The notes under the pieces: model-generated
What the model was told of the DNA's origin: nothing
Database searches by the model: none
What the model saw: only the letters and a program-made list of their open reading frames with translations
NCBI GenBank assembly: GCA_946411635.1
Contig: CAMKES010000007.1
Span: 19,075 to 83,074, forward strand
Direction of reading: 5' to 3'
Length of the DNA: 64,000 bases
From: an uncultured Clostridia bacterium
Lineage (GTDB): Bacteria; Bacillota; Clostridia; Christensenellales; CAG-138
Part shown: piece after piece, positions 1-10,647 of the stretch
Position numbering within the stretch: position 1 is the stretch's first letter
How the letters are laid out: each line of letters begins with the position of its first letter
Translations under genes and position numbers: made by a program

Positions 1-1205
1 CGGTCGCGATCATCCCGGCGGCGATCCTTGCGGGAGAACCGTGCGTTTTGGAGAACCTGCCGAACATCGCGGACGTCGAAAGCCTCAAGGAGATCCTCGA
101 AGGGCTCGGCGCGAAGGTCGACATGACCGAAGGCGGCTGCATGCGCATCGACCCGTCGACGATCAACACCTTCGACGCGACCTCGCACAAGGTCAGCTCC
201 ATGCGCGCGTCGTACTATCTGCTCGGCGCGATGCTCGGCGCCTACGGCGAGATCGAGCTTGCGCTGCCGGGCGGCTGCGTCATCGGCCCGCGGCCCATCG
301 ATCAGCACGTCAAGGGCATGCGCGCGCTCGGCGCGAAGATCTACATGGACGAGAGCCGCAACGTGCTGCGCGCGCAGGCGACGAAGCTCAAGGGCGCGGA
401 GATCTTTTTCGACGTCGTTTCCGTCGGCGCGACGATCAACGTCATGCTCGCGGCCTGCCGCGCGGAGGGCACGACCGTGCTTCAGAACGTCGCGAAGGAA
501 CCGCACGTCGTCGACGTGGCGAACTTCCTGAACATGATGGGCGCGTCCGTACGCGGCGCCGGTACCGACGTCATCCGTATCCAGGGCCGGAAGAAGCTGC
601 ACGGCTGCGCGTACTCCATCATCCCCGATCAGATCGAGACCGGCACGTACATGATCGCTGCCGCCGCCTCGCGCGGGGACGTGGTCATCAAGAACGTGAT
701 CCCGACGCATATGGAAGCGATCTCCGCAAAGCTGATGGAAAGCGGCGCGCGCGTCATCGAAGGCGACGACGGACGCGACTTCTTCCTGCGCGTATCGATG
801 AACGACCGGCCGCGCGCGGTCAGTTTCCGCACGATGGTCTACCCCGGCTTCCCGACCGATCTGCAGCAGCCCATGATGGCGTATCTGACGACGGCGGGCG
901 GAACGAGCGTCATTACCGAAAACATTTTCGAAAACCGGTTCAACCACGTCAGGGAGCTTCGCAAGCTCGGCGCGAGCATTTCGATCGCGAAGCGCGTCGC
1001 GCGCGTCAAGGGCGTGGAAACGCTCCGCGGCGCCGATATCTACGCCAGCGACCTGCGCGCGGGCGCCGCGCTGATCATCGCGGGGCTCATCGCGGGCGGT
1101 GAAACGCGCGTGCACAACATCGGCTTTATCGACCGCGGATACGAATATCTCGATTCCAAATTCAAGGCCATCGGTGCGGATATCCTGCGCATCGAGGAAG
1201 AATAA
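1..1205 (+). CDS. murA: UDP-N-acetylglucosamine 1-carboxyvinyltransferase (MurA), 5' end outside window
   Basis: Frame is open from base 3 (VAIIPAAILAGEPCVLENLPNIADVESL...), upstream of the listed TTG start; MurA/EPSP-synthase-like repeats (PGGCVIGPRPIDQHVKGMRALGA..., YPGFPTDLQQPMMA). Confidence 0.95.
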   Translation, partial: VAIIPAAILAGEPCVLENLPNIADVESLKEILEGLGAKVDMTEGGCMRIDPSTINTFDATSHKVSSMRASYYLLGAMLGAYGEIELALPGGCVIGPRPIDQHVKGMRALGAKIYMDESRNVLRAQATKLKGAEIFFDVVSVGATINVMLAACRAEGTTVLQNVAKEPHVVDVANFLNMMGASVRGAGTDVIRIQGRKKLHGCAYSIIPDQIETGTYMIAAAASRGDVVIKNVIPTHMEAISAKLMESGARVIEGDDGRDFFLRVSMNDRPRAVSFRTMVYPGFPTDLQQPMMAYLTTAGGTSVITENIFENRFNHVRELRKLGASISIAKRVARVKGVETLRGADIYASDLRAGAALIIAGLIAGGETRVHNIGFIDRGYEYLDSKFKAIGADILRIEEE

Positions 1206-1220
1206 CGGGAGGTTCCCCAG

Positions 1221-2084
1221 ATGTATCTTGCTTCCGGATGGAAAGATTACGCGATCCTCGACGCAGGCGGCGGCGACAAGCTGGAGCGCTGGGGCGGCGT
1301 GACGCTGCTGCGCCCCGACCCGCAGGCGGTCTGGACGATGAGCGAGCGCGCGGCGGAGCGCGCCGACGCGGTCTATCTCCGCAGCAGCACCGGCGGCGGG
1401 CACTGGGAATATAAAAAGACGCTGCCCGATCAGTGGACGATCGGCTACCGCGACCTCCGGTTCATCGTGCGGCCGACCGGCTTCAAGCACACGGGACTGT
1501 TCCCCGAGCAGGCGGTCAACTGGGACTGGATGCGCGACCGCATCGCGGCGTTTCGGAAACGCACCGGGCGCAAGGCGAAGGTCCTGAATCTGTTCGCCTA
1601 TACCGGCGGCGCGACCTGCGCCTGCGCCAAGGCCGGCGCGGAGGTCGTGCACGTCGACGCCGCGAAGGGCATGGTCGCCTGGGCAAAGGACAACGCGGCG
1701 GCGTCCGGTCTTGCCGACGCGCCGATCCGCTACATCGTCGACGACTGCGTGAAGTTCGTGAAGCGCGAGCTTCGCCGCGGCAACCGCTACGACGGCATCC
1801 TGATGGATCCGCCGAGCTACGGCAGAGGCCCGACCGGCGAAATGTGGAAAATCGAAAACGATCTCTATCCGCTCGTCGAGCTGTGTGCGGCGCTCCTTTC
1901 CGACGACCCCTGTTTCTTTCTCATCAATTCCTACACGACCGGCCTTGCGCCGACCGTGCTCTCCAACGTATTGAAGCTTGCGATCAAGGGCGGAACCGCC
2001 GAAGCCGACGAGATCGGACTGCCGATCGCCCGCGGCGGACTGATCCTGCCCTGCGGCGCGAGCGGAAGATGGACAAACGCATGA
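1221..2084 (+). CDS. Class I SAM-dependent methyltransferase, RlmI/RlmK-like (no clear PUA domain)
   Basis: VLNLFAYTGGATCACAKAGAEVVHVDAAKGMV...ILMDPPSYGRGPTGEMWKIE motifs. Confidence 0.85.
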   Translation: MYLASGWKDYAILDAGGGDKLERWGGVTLLRPDPQAVWTMSERAAERADAVYLRSSTGGGHWEYKKTLPDQWTIGYRDLRFIVRPTGFKHTGLFPEQAVNWDWMRDRIAAFRKRTGRKAKVLNLFAYTGGATCACAKAGAEVVHVDAAKGMVAWAKDNAAASGLADAPIRYIVDDCVKFVKRELRRGNRYDGILMDPPSYGRGPTGEMWKIENDLYPLVELCAALLSDDPCFFLINSYTTGLAPTVLSNVLKLAIKGGTAEADEIGLPIARGGLILPCGASGRWTNA

Positions 2085-3379
2085 TCCCGCCGCATATCTT
2101 ATTCGAAGACAATCATCTGCTGGTCGTCGAAAAACCGGCGAACCTGCCCGTGCAGGCGGACGCGTCCGGCGACGCCGACCTGCTTTCTCTCTGCAAATCC
2201 TACATCAAAGAAACGTATCATAAGCCCGGCGAGGCATACCTCGGGCTCGTGCACCGGCTCGACCGCCCCGTCGGCGGCGTGATGGTCTTTGCGAAAACGA
2301 GCAAGGCGGCGGCAAGGCTGACCGCGCAGTTCAAGGACCGCCGCGCGCACAAGCGCTACGCAGCGATCGTCGAGGGAACCGCCCCCGCGGACGGCGAATG
2401 CGTCGACTGGCTTCTGAAAGACGAAGCGACCAACACGACGCGCGTCGTAAAGGAAGGCGCGGACGGCGCGAAAAAGGCGATCCTCCGCTTCCGCACGCTC
2501 GCGCGCGAAAACGGCACGTCGCTCCTCGACGTCGAACTCCTTACCGGCCGTCCGCATCAGATCCGCGTGCAGCTTTCGAGCCGGGGTCTTCCGATCGCCG
2601 GCGACATGCGCTACAATCCGAACGCCGTGCCCGGCACGCAGATCCGGCTGTGGTCGTACGCGCTGACGATCCAGCACCCGACGCTCAACGAACCGCTGAC
2701 CTTCTATTCCATTCCGAACTGGTCCGAATATCCCGCCGCGATCCGGCTTCTGCCCGCGCACGGGGTGTGCAGCGGCGTGTATCTCGACGACGAGCTGCTC
2801 GTAGTCGACAAGAACGCAGGCGCGGAGGTCGAGGACGAGCTTCTGGGCGAGCTGTCCGCTCTCTGCGATCCGCTCTATCCCGTGCACCGGCTCGACGCGA
2901 ACACCGAAGGGCTCGTCTGCTTTGCGCGGACCGAGGCGATGCGCGACCGGCTCCTGGCGGCGTTTCGCACGCACGAGACCGAAAAGATCTATCACGCCGT
3001 CGCCGTCGGACGTCCGAAGGACGGCAAGTACGTGCACTATGCGAAAAAGGACGCGGACGCCGCGACCGTGCGGCTCTGCCGCGAGACCGATCCGGACGCG
3101 CTGAAAATGGAACTGGAGCTGCGCGTGATCGACGCGAAACGCGGTCTGTCGCTTCTGGATATCCGGCTTTTGACCGGGCGGACGCATCAGATCCGCGTGC
3201 AGCTCGCGGCGATCGGCTGTCCGGTGCTCGGCGACGATAAATACGGCGACCGCGAAGCAAACAAACGCTATAGAAAACGCCGTCAGTGCCTGTTCGCAAA
3301 ACGGCTGACGGTGCTCGGCAAAACCTTTGAAAGCACAAGAACATTCGACCTGAACGACTTTACGGAGGAAAAACAATGA
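2081..3379 (+). CDS. RluA-family pseudouridine synthase with two catalytic domains in one polypeptide
   Basis: Two HRLD motifs (LVHRLDRPVGGVMVFAK and PVHRLDANTEGLVCFAR) and two TGRPHQIRVQL/TGRTHQIRVQL motifs in one ORF; start overlaps the upstream stop (ATGA at 2081-2084). Confidence 0.88.
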   Translation: MIPPHILFEDNHLLVVEKPANLPVQADASGDADLLSLCKSYIKETYHKPGEAYLGLVHRLDRPVGGVMVFAKTSKAAARLTAQFKDRRAHKRYAAIVEGTAPADGECVDWLLKDEATNTTRVVKEGADGAKKAILRFRTLARENGTSLLDVELLTGRPHQIRVQLSSRGLPIAGDMRYNPNAVPGTQIRLWSYALTIQHPTLNEPLTFYSIPNWSEYPAAIRLLPAHGVCSGVYLDDELLVVDKNAGAEVEDELLGELSALCDPLYPVHRLDANTEGLVCFARTEAMRDRLLAAFRTHETEKIYHAVAVGRPKDGKYVHYAKKDADAATVRLCRETDPDALKMELELRVIDAKRGLSLLDIRLLTGRTHQIRVQLAAIGCPVLGDDKYGDREANKRYRKRRQCLFAKRLTVLGKTFESTRTFDLNDFTEEKQ

Positions 3380-5082
3380 ACGCAGCAGAACGATACGCAC
3401 TCTGGATGAACAGCCCCGACGTCGACGAACAGACCAAGGCGGAGCTCCGTTCGATCGCAAACGATCCGCAGGAGATCGAAGAGCGCTTCTACACCGAACT
3501 GGAGTTCGGCACGGCGGGTCTTCGCGGCATCCTCGGCGCGGGCGACAACCGCATGAACGTGTACAACGTGCGCAAGGCGACCGAAGGACTTGCGCGGTAC
3601 CTGACGGACACCGTGAACGGCACGCCGCGCGTATGCATCGCGTACGATTCGCGGCACTGCTCCGACCTGTTCGCCAAAGAGACCGCCTGCGTGCTGGCGG
3701 CGCACGGCGTCAGGGTCTTCCTCTACTCGACGCTGCATTCGGTGCCGCAGCTGAGCTTCACGGTGCTGGAGCTTCACTGCGACGCTGGCGTCGTGATCAC
3801 GGCGAGCCACAACCCGCCGAAGTACAACGGCTACAAGGTCTACGGCAGAAGCGGCGGCCAGTCCGCGCCCGACGAGGCGCAGGCGATCACGGACCGCATC
3901 CGCGAGGTCGAAGGCTTCCGGACCGCGTATAAGCCGTTCGACGAGGCGGTGAACGACGGCTCGATCACCCTGATCGGCAAGGACGTCGACGAGATCTATT
4001 ACAAAAAGACGACGTCGCTTCTGACGCAGCCGGCGCTCGTGAAGGAAAAGGGCAAGGACCTGAAGCTCGTCTATACCCCGCTGCACGGAAGCGGCAACGT
4101 GCCCGTGCGCGAGGTCCTGAAGCGCATCGGCGTGACGAACGTCACGGTCGTTCGGGAACAGGAAGCGCCGGACGGCGATTTCCCGACGGTGAAGGCGCCG
4201 AATCCCGAGGATCCGAACGCGTTCACGCTGGCGTTCCGCTATGCGAAGGAGGTCGGCGCGACGGTCATCATCGGCACCGACCCCGACAGCGACCGGCTCG
4301 GCCTCGCGGTGAAAAAGACCGACGGCGACTGGGCGGTGCTGACCGGCAACCAGATCGGCGCAATTCTCATCCACTCCCTGCTGAGCTCCTACCGGGCGAC
4401 CGGCAAGCTGCCGGACAACGGGCTCGTCGTGCGGTCGGTCGTTTCCACGCAGCTCGCCGACGCGATCTGCGCGCGCTTCGGCGTCGAATGCCGCGAGGTC
4501 CTCACCGGCTTCCGCTTCATTTCGGAACAGATCGCGGAATGCGAGCGCACGCACGAACGCACGTTCCTGTTCGGCTTTGAGGAAAGCTACGGCTTCCTCG
4601 CCGGCGGGTTCGCCCGCGACAAGGACGCGATCTGCGCCGCAATGCTCGTGGCCGAGGCGTGCGTCGTCTATGCCGAAAAGGGCATGACGCTCTACGACGC
4701 GCTGATGGAGATCTATGAAACGTACGGCTTCTACCGCGAAAAGGTGAAGTCCTATACGCTCGAGGGCAAGGCGGGCATCGAAGCGATCAAAAACGCGATG
4801 GTGCTGCTGCGCGAGCGTCCGCTCGAATCGATCGCGGGCGTTTCCGTCGCAAAGACCGAGGACTTCCTAAAGCCCGAGCAGACGGGTCTGCCGCGTTCGA
4901 ACGTGCTGCGCTTTACGCTCAGCGACGGCGCGTGGGTCACGGTTCGCCCCTCCGGCACCGAGCCGAAGCTGAAGCTCTATATCGGCGCGCACGCGGAAAC
5001 GGACGCGGCGGTGCAGCAGAAGCTCGACGGACTGATGAACGACATGGATGAAACCCTCACCGCCCTTTTGGGCCTGAAATAA
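3376..5082 (+). CDS. Phospho-sugar mutase (phosphoglucomutase/phosphomannomutase family)
   Basis: FGTAGLRGILGAGDNRMN, ITASHNPPKYNGYKVYG, GTDPDSDRLG, FGFEESYGFL, RPSGTEPKLKLY; ATGA overlap with the upstream gene. Confidence 0.95.
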   Translation: MNAAERYALWMNSPDVDEQTKAELRSIANDPQEIEERFYTELEFGTAGLRGILGAGDNRMNVYNVRKATEGLARYLTDTVNGTPRVCIAYDSRHCSDLFAKETACVLAAHGVRVFLYSTLHSVPQLSFTVLELHCDAGVVITASHNPPKYNGYKVYGRSGGQSAPDEAQAITDRIREVEGFRTAYKPFDEAVNDGSITLIGKDVDEIYYKKTTSLLTQPALVKEKGKDLKLVYTPLHGSGNVPVREVLKRIGVTNVTVVREQEAPDGDFPTVKAPNPEDPNAFTLAFRYAKEVGATVIIGTDPDSDRLGLAVKKTDGDWAVLTGNQIGAILIHSLLSSYRATGKLPDNGLVVRSVVSTQLADAICARFGVECREVLTGFRFISEQIAECERTHERTFLFGFEESYGFLAGGFARDKDAICAAMLVAEACVVYAEKGMTLYDALMEIYETYGFYREKVKSYTLEGKAGIEAIKNAMVLLRERPLESIAGVSVAKTEDFLKPEQTGLPRSNVLRFTLSDGAWVTVRPSGTEPKLKLYIGAHAETDAAVQQKLDGLMNDMDETLTALLGLK

Positions 5083-5097
5083 GAAAGGAGAACGAAT

Positions 5098-5811
5098 ATG
5101 GCGGCTCTGACTCCCCACAACGGCGCAATGCCGGGCGATTTTGCAAAGACCGTGCTGATGCCGGGCGATCCCTTGCGCGCAAAGTTCATCGCCGAAACGT
5201 ACCTTGAAAACCCGAAGCTCGTCACGGGCATCCGCAACGTGTACGGCTATACGGGCACGTATCGGGGCAAGCGCGTTTCGGTCATGGCGAGCGGCATGGG
5301 CAACCCGTCGATCGGCATTTATTCCTACGAACTGTTTCACTTCTACGGCGTGGAAAGCATCATCCGCGTCGGCTCGGCGGGCGCGTATCATCCCGATCTC
5401 CGGCTCTTTGACATCGTCATCGGCATGGGCGCCTGCACGAACTCGAACTATGCCGCGCAGTTCGGTCTGCCGGGCACGTTCGCGCCCATCGCGGATTTCG
5501 GCCTGGTGCGCAAGGCCGTCGACGCCTGCGAGGCGGTCGGCGCACGCTATATGGTCGGAAACCTCTTAAGTTCCGACGTGTTTTACGACGACGACCCGGA
5601 AGCGTGGAAAAAATGGCGCAAGATGGGCGTTCTTGCCGCGGAGATGGAGGCGGCGGCGCTGTACATGAACGCCGCGCGGTGCGGCAAAAAGGCGCTCGCG
5701 ATCGATACGATCAGCGACCTGCTCGGAACCAAAGAAGAAGCGACGCCGGAACAGCGGCAGACCGCGTTCGACCAGATGATCCGCGTCGCGCTCGAGATCG
5801 CCGAAGACTGA
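5098..5811 (+). CDS. deoD: Purine-nucleoside phosphorylase, DeoD type
   Basis: PGDFAKTVLMPGDPLRAKFIAETYLEN...GMGNPSIGIYSYELF...EMEAAALYMNAA. Confidence 0.95.
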   Translation: MAALTPHNGAMPGDFAKTVLMPGDPLRAKFIAETYLENPKLVTGIRNVYGYTGTYRGKRVSVMASGMGNPSIGIYSYELFHFYGVESIIRVGSAGAYHPDLRLFDIVIGMGACTNSNYAAQFGLPGTFAPIADFGLVRKAVDACEAVGARYMVGNLLSSDVFYDDDPEAWKKWRKMGVLAAEMEAAALYMNAARCGKKALAIDTISDLLGTKEEATPEQRQTAFDQMIRVALEIAED

Positions 5812-5820
5812 GGAGGGCAC

Positions 5821-6105
5821 ATGATCAAGCATATCGTTCTGTTCAAGTTTGAGGATCCGAAGGTGAACGTGCCGATCGTGCGCGACTCGCTGTACGCGCT
5901 CGTTCCGAAGATCCCCGAGATCGTTGAGATGCAGATCGGCGAGGACTTCCTGCACTCCGGCAGAAGCTACGACATGGCGCTTCTGGTGGATTTCAGATCC
6001 AGAGAGGATCTGGAAATCTACGACAAACATCCCGACCATCAGCAGGCGCGCGTCTACATCCACGCGCACCGGCTGGATTCCAAGACGGTCGATTTCGAGT
6101 ATTGA
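5821..6105 (+). CDS. Dabb-family stress-responsive alpha/beta barrel protein
   Basis: [10 protein letters not shown]...[30 protein letters not shown] matches the Dabb pattern. Confidence 0.85.
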   Translation: MIKHIVLFKFEDPKVNVPIVRDSLYALVPKIPEIVEMQIGEDFLHSGRSYDMALLVDFRSREDLEIYDKHPDHQQARVYIHAHRLDSKTVDFEY

Positions 6106-8129
6106 TGGGCAGATTCAAGGTCGTCTCCCCGTACGAGCCGCAGGGCGATCAGCCGCAGGCGATCGAAACGCTGGTAAAGAGCATTGAAGCGGGCAATCCG
6201 CTGTCGGTGCTTCTGGGCGTTACGGGAAGCGGAAAAACCTATACCATGGCGAAGGTCATCGAGCGTGTGCAGAAGCCCACGCTCGTGCTTGCGCACAACA
6301 AAACGCTCGCCGCGCAGCTCTGCTCCGAGTTCAAGGAGCTGTTTCCCGACTCCGCGGTCGAGTTTTTCGTGTCGTACTACGACTATTATCAGCCGGAAGC
6401 GTACCTGCCCGCGAGCGACACCTATATCGAAAAGACGATCGACGTGAACGACGAGATCGACAAGCTCCGCCACTCCGCGACCTGCGCGCTGAACGAGCGC
6501 AGCGACGTCATCATCGTCGCGTCGGTGTCGTGCATCTACGGGCTCGGCGATCCCGAGGAATATCTGAAGCTGTCGATCTCGCTCCGCGAGGGCATGGAGA
6601 TCGACCGCCGCACGGTCATGCAGCGGCTGATCGAGAACCAGTATCAGCGAAACGATATGGACTTTTCGCGCGGGACGTTCCGCGCGCACGGCGACACGCT
6701 CGACGTGTACCCCGTGAACTGGACGGACAAGGCGCTGCGCATCGGCTTTTTCGGCGACGAGATCGAGCGCATTTCGGAGATCAACGTTCTGACCGGCGAG
6801 ATCACGGCGCGCAGGAGCCACGTTGCGATCTTCCCCGCCTCGCACTACGCGACGGGGCACGAAAAGATGCAGCAGGCGCTGCGGGAGATCGAAGCGGACA
6901 TGGAAGTGCAGGAAAAGATGTTCCTCGACACGAACCGGCCGCTGGAGGCCGAGCGCATCCGTTCGCGCGTGCTGCACGACATTGAAATGATGCAGGAGAT
7001 CGGCTTCTGCAGCGGCATCGAAAACTACTCGCGCTACTTCGACGGCAGAAAGCCGGGCGAGCCGCCGTACACGCTGATCGATTATTTCCCGGACGATTTT
7101 CTGATGTTCGTCGACGAAAGCCACGTCACGCTGCCGCAGGTCGGCGGCATGTTCCGCGGCGACCGCGCAAGGAAGGACGCGCTCGTGGAATACGGCTTCC
7201 GTCTGCCGAGCGCGCGGGACAACCGGCCGCTGACGTTCGACGAATTCATGGCGCGCGTGCCGCAGCTCGTCTGCGTGTCCGCAACGCCCGCGAGCTTCGA
7301 GCTGAACCGCGCGTCGGTCGTGGCCGAGCAGATCATCCGCCCGACGGGACTGGTCGATCCGGACGTGACGGTGCGCCCCGTAAAGGGACAGATCGACGAC
7401 ATCCTTTCCGAGGTCCGCATGCAGGCGGAAAAGGGATACCGGACGCTGATCACCACGCTCACGAAGCGCATGGCGGAGGACCTTACGGAATACCTCGACC
7501 GCATGGGCGTGCGCGTGCGCTACATGCACAGCGACATCGACACGCTCGACCGCATGGAGATCGTGCGCGATCTGCGCCTCGGCGAGTTCGACGCGCTCGT
7601 GGGCATCAATCTGCTGCGCGAGGGGCTCGATCTGCCCGAGGTGGGGCTCGTCGCGATCCTCGACGCCGACAAGGAGGGCTTTTTGCGCAGCGAAACGAGC
7701 CTGATCCAGACGATCGGCCGCGCCGCGCGAAACGCCGACGGCCGCGTCATCCTCTATGCCGACACGGTCACGCCCTCGATGCGCCGCGCAATGGACGAAA
7801 CGGCGCGCCGCAGGGCGAAGCAGCTTCAGTACAACGCGGAGCACGGCATCGTGCCGAAGACGATCCAGAAGAAGGTCTACGATACGCTGCTCATCTCGCG
7901 GCGCGAAGAGGACGCGCCGGAAAGCCTCACCGAATGGCAGAAGAAGGAGCGCATCGCCGTGCTCACCGAGCAGATGCAGCAGGCGGCGCGCGAGCTGGAG
8001 TTTGAAACCGCGGCAAAGCTCCGCGACGCGATCCTGGCGCTGAAGGGCGAAAAGACGCAGAAAAAGAGCGATCTGAAGCCCGGACAGATCGGCGCGCACA
8101 AGCGCGCACGGGAAAAGACGCACAAGTAA
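6105..8129 (+). CDS. uvrB: Excinuclease ABC subunit UvrB
   Basis: [80 protein letters not shown]-terminal UVR motif; ATG overlaps the upstream stop. Confidence 0.98.
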   Translation: MGRFKVVSPYEPQGDQPQAIETLVKSIEAGNPLSVLLGVTGSGKTYTMAKVIERVQKPTLVLAHNKTLAAQLCSEFKELFPDSAVEFFVSYYDYYQPEAYLPASDTYIEKTIDVNDEIDKLRHSATCALNERSDVIIVASVSCIYGLGDPEEYLKLSISLREGMEIDRRTVMQRLIENQYQRNDMDFSRGTFRAHGDTLDVYPVNWTDKALRIGFFGDEIERISEINVLTGEITARRSHVAIFPASHYATGHEKMQQALREIEADMEVQEKMFLDTNRPLEAERIRSRVLHDIEMMQEIGFCSGIENYSRYFDGRKPGEPPYTLIDYFPDDFLMFVDESHVTLPQVGGMFRGDRARKDALVEYGFRLPSARDNRPLTFDEFMARVPQLVCVSATPASFELNRASVVAEQIIRPTGLVDPDVTVRPVKGQIDDILSEVRMQAEKGYRTLITTLTKRMAEDLTEYLDRMGVRVRYMHSDIDTLDRMEIVRDLRLGEFDALVGINLLREGLDLPEVGLVAILDADKEGFLRSETSLIQTIGRAARNADGRVILYADTVTPSMRRAMDETARRRAKQLQYNAEHGIVPKTIQKKVYDTLLISRREEDAPESLTEWQKKERIAVLTEQMQQAARELEFETAAKLRDAILALKGEKTQKKSDLKPGQIGAHKRAREKTHK

Positions 8130-8131
8130 GC

Positions 8132-9025
8132 ATGGAACAGAAGCCGAAACCGACAATCGAAGAACTGCGCGCGGTTCTGAACGCGCTCGGAAGAGCGGAC
8201 GCGGATACCGCGCGGATCACCGCGTTCACCTCGGAAGAGGACGGCGCGGAATACGCCGTGTGGCGGATCGACGGCGATGAAACGGCCGTGCTGAAGCGCG
8301 CCAAGGCGTTTGAGATCGCGTGCTACGAAACGTATTTCCGCGACGGAACGCCGTACGTGCCCGCGCTTTTGGGGACCTGCCGGACCGGAGACGGCGACTG
8401 GCTTCTCACCGAATACTGCGAGGGGCGTGATCTTCGCCGCTGCGACCGGCCGCGGCTCGTAAAAGCGATCGACGCGCTCGCGGGGCTTCAGAACGCGTTC
8501 TGGCAGCGCGCGGATCTGTATGATTCCTGCATCACGATGGAACGCGCCGAAAAGGCGGTCAAGGACCGCGGAACGTATCTCGGCTCGGAAAAGCTGGAAC
8601 GCGCGTACGCGGCGTTCGAGCGCGTCTACCGGGAAACGCCGCGGACGCTTTCCCACGAGGATCTGCTGCCGATCAACGTGCTTGCGAACGAAGACCGCGC
8701 GGTACTGATCGACTGGGAACACGCCGGCATCCTGCCGTACGCCGGTCCGTTCGCGCGGCTGATCGCGCACGGACGCGAGGACGAAGACGCGTTCTTTTAT
8801 CTGACGGAGGCGGACCGCGATTTTGCGATCGGGTATTATTACGAGCGGCTGCCGCAGATGCACGGGATCTCCTATGCGGACTACCGGCGCACGCTCGATC
8901 ATTTTCTGTTTTACGAATACTGCGAATGGATCATGCTCGGCAACCGTTACGACGCGCGCGGCGACGAGCGGTTCGGGTACTGCAGCAAGCTTGCGGACCG
9001 GACGGCGGACCGCCTGCTGCAGTAA
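8132..9025 (+). CDS. Aminoglycoside/choline-kinase-like phosphotransferase (APH fold)
   Basis: TLSHEDLLPINVLANEDRAVLIDWEHAGILPYAGPFARLIAH resembles the Brenner/DFG-like motifs of the APH family. Confidence 0.7.
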   Translation: MEQKPKPTIEELRAVLNALGRADADTARITAFTSEEDGAEYAVWRIDGDETAVLKRAKAFEIACYETYFRDGTPYVPALLGTCRTGDGDWLLTEYCEGRDLRRCDRPRLVKAIDALAGLQNAFWQRADLYDSCITMERAEKAVKDRGTYLGSEKLERAYAAFERVYRETPRTLSHEDLLPINVLANEDRAVLIDWEHAGILPYAGPFARLIAHGREDEDAFFYLTEADRDFAIGYYYERLPQMHGISYADYRRTLDHFLFYEYCEWIMLGNRYDARGDERFGYCSKLADRTADRLLQ

Positions 9026-9054
9026 AACGAAAAAAAGAAAAAGCGGCGGAAAGC

Positions 9055-9099
9055 GCTATTCTGAAAAGGGTGGTTTTCAAACCACTACTACAGAATAGC
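9055..9099. repeat. Nested inverted repeat at left edge of the low-GC island
   Basis: GCTATTCTG(9055-9063)...CAGAATAGC(9091-9099) enclosing GTGGTTT-TC-AAACCAC (9070-9085). Confidence 0.75.
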
Positions 9100-9132
9100 T
9101 GCGAGAGAGCCTTCCTGCGGTAAAAGAAGCAT

Positions 9133-9177
9133 ATTGCGGCTATTCGGAAAGGAGTAAATCCCGCGGATAGCCGCAAT
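9133..9177. repeat. Inverted repeat / leader hairpin upstream of tnpV
   Basis: ATTGCGGCTAT (9133-9143) pairs perfectly with ATAGCCGCAAT (9167-9177). Confidence 0.75.
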
Positions 9178-9202
9178 TTCATTTTATCACAGGAGGTTAC
9201 AC

Positions 9203-9574
9203 ATGAAAAGCTATTTTGAAGAACGTGGCGGTTCGTATTCTCAAATCGGTGATTATCAAATTCCGAATCTTGTCATGGACGATCAGCCGGAAGGCGACAT
9301 CGGCGTATGGGGCTGGCGCAGAAAACAGTATCTCAAAGAGCATCGAAAAGGCACTTACAATGCAATGCTCATGCAGGGAACACTGACACAGCACCTGATC
9401 GAAACAAACGAGGCAGCACTTGACCTTATGGAATCTCTCGTCAAACAAAGAGCAGCAGCCGAAGGTGTGACGGAAGAATTGAAGCGGAAAGACCAAATGG
9501 CATGGGTCGGGAGAATGAATAACATTCGGAATCGAGCCGACGAGATTGTACGGAACGAATATATTTATGTATGA
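9203..9574 (+). CDS. TnpV-like transposon-encoded protein
   Basis: MKSYFEERGGSYSQIGDYQIPNLVMDD...YLKEHRKGTYN...AAAEGVTEELKRKDQMAWVGRMNNIRNRADEIV, characteristic of TnpV. Confidence 0.85.
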   Translation: MKSYFEERGGSYSQIGDYQIPNLVMDDQPEGDIGVWGWRRKQYLKEHRKGTYNAMLMQGTLTQHLIETNEAALDLMESLVKQRAAAEGVTEELKRKDQMAWVGRMNNIRNRADEIVRNEYIYV

Positions 9575-9645
9575 TCGAGAATGGTTTTCTCAATACCGTC
9601 AGCACGAAGAAATGGTGGTCAAGTTGGCCACCATTTTTTTTGCGT

Positions 9646-10647
9646 TTATTCGACTATATGATTACTGCGCCTATACTTGCTGTCTTTGCTTTTACCTTCT
9701 ATGATATTTTCATAATCAATCACTGCCTTCTCCTTTTCAAATCCCAAATCCTCGTCCGCCCATTTCTCGTATGCCTTGCCGATCCTTTGTATCCGCTTAT
9801 AGACGGCGCTGTGCGTTTTCAGCCCCACGAGATCAGCAACCTCTTGCATTGGCTTTCCCATGTTCCGTAAGAGCAGAATCTTCTGATCGGTTTCCGAAAG
9901 CGACAGGAAGAATGCTTTGCCGTCAATCCGCGCGATAGCGTCCTCCTCCATATCGTCCTCGGTTTCCATCTGCATCAGGCGGTGGTGGATTTTGGAGTTC
10001 TCTGACCTTCGTATCACGTCCAAAGATACCGTCGGATGCTTTGTCTGCCGGTGATACCATTGCCGCTGAAAGTTCAGAAGTCGTCGATTGAAAAACCGTT
10101 CCTCATCGAAATCTTCCTCGCACGGCATTTCATTGCACACGTCGATCACCGCTCCGCGATGCTCCATACCGAACACATCTCCCGCAACGGAATCGACCAT
10201 ATCCATCGCATCATCCAACGAGGGGAAACCGATCTGCTGTTCGGACAAGGGCTTTGCGTACAGATCGTGATTTGTCCATAAGATCCATCGACGCTGCATC
10301 TGTTTGGTCCATAACGGCGTTTCATGCGCTATAACCCATTGCGGCGCATTGCGGGAATAATATTCCATCCAGCCGGACATCTGCATAGCGTTCCAGATCA
10401 GATATGCATAGCCGTCGATAACCGTTTCGAGAAACTTATCGCTTTCGACCAGTGCAAGACTGTTCGGATCAAGCAGCAGCTCGGAGGGACAGCGCGGAAG
10501 CATTTGCAGATTCTCCTCGGCATTGACCATGATTTCTGCGGGCAGCGCATAGAACGCGGGAATCCACTCGCTGTTTTTTACAACTCTGTAAGACCCATCC
10601 TCCTCCGGGATCAAAATCTGATCATTGTAAGCCACATAGATTTTCAT
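9646..10647 (-). CDS. HTH / sigma-70 region 4-like protein within the mobile element
   Basis: C-terminal LSLSETDQKILLLRNMGKPMQEVADLVGLKTHSAVYKRIQRIG is HTH-like; N-terminal part unassigned. Confidence 0.6.
   Translation of the reverse strand: MKIYVAYNDQILIPEEDGSYRVVKNSEWIPAFYALPAEIMVNAEENLQMLPRCPSELLLDPNSLALVESDKFLETVIDGYAYLIWNAMQMSGWMEYYSRNAPQWVIAHETPLWTKQMQRRWILWTNHDLYAKPLSEQQIGFPSLDDAMDMVDSVAGDVFGMEHRGAVIDVCNEMPCEEDFDEERFFNRRLLNFQRQWYHRQTKHPTVSLDVIRRSENSKIHHRLMQMETEDDMEEDAIARIDGKAFFLSLSETDQKILLLRNMGKPMQEVADLVGLKTHSAVYKRIQRIGKAYEKWADEDLGFEKEKAVIDYENIIEGKSKDSKYRRSNHIVE

Noticed and set aside
6054-8156. 700-aa ORF antisense to uvrB
   Set aside because: Shadow ORF of uvrB; antisense composition only.
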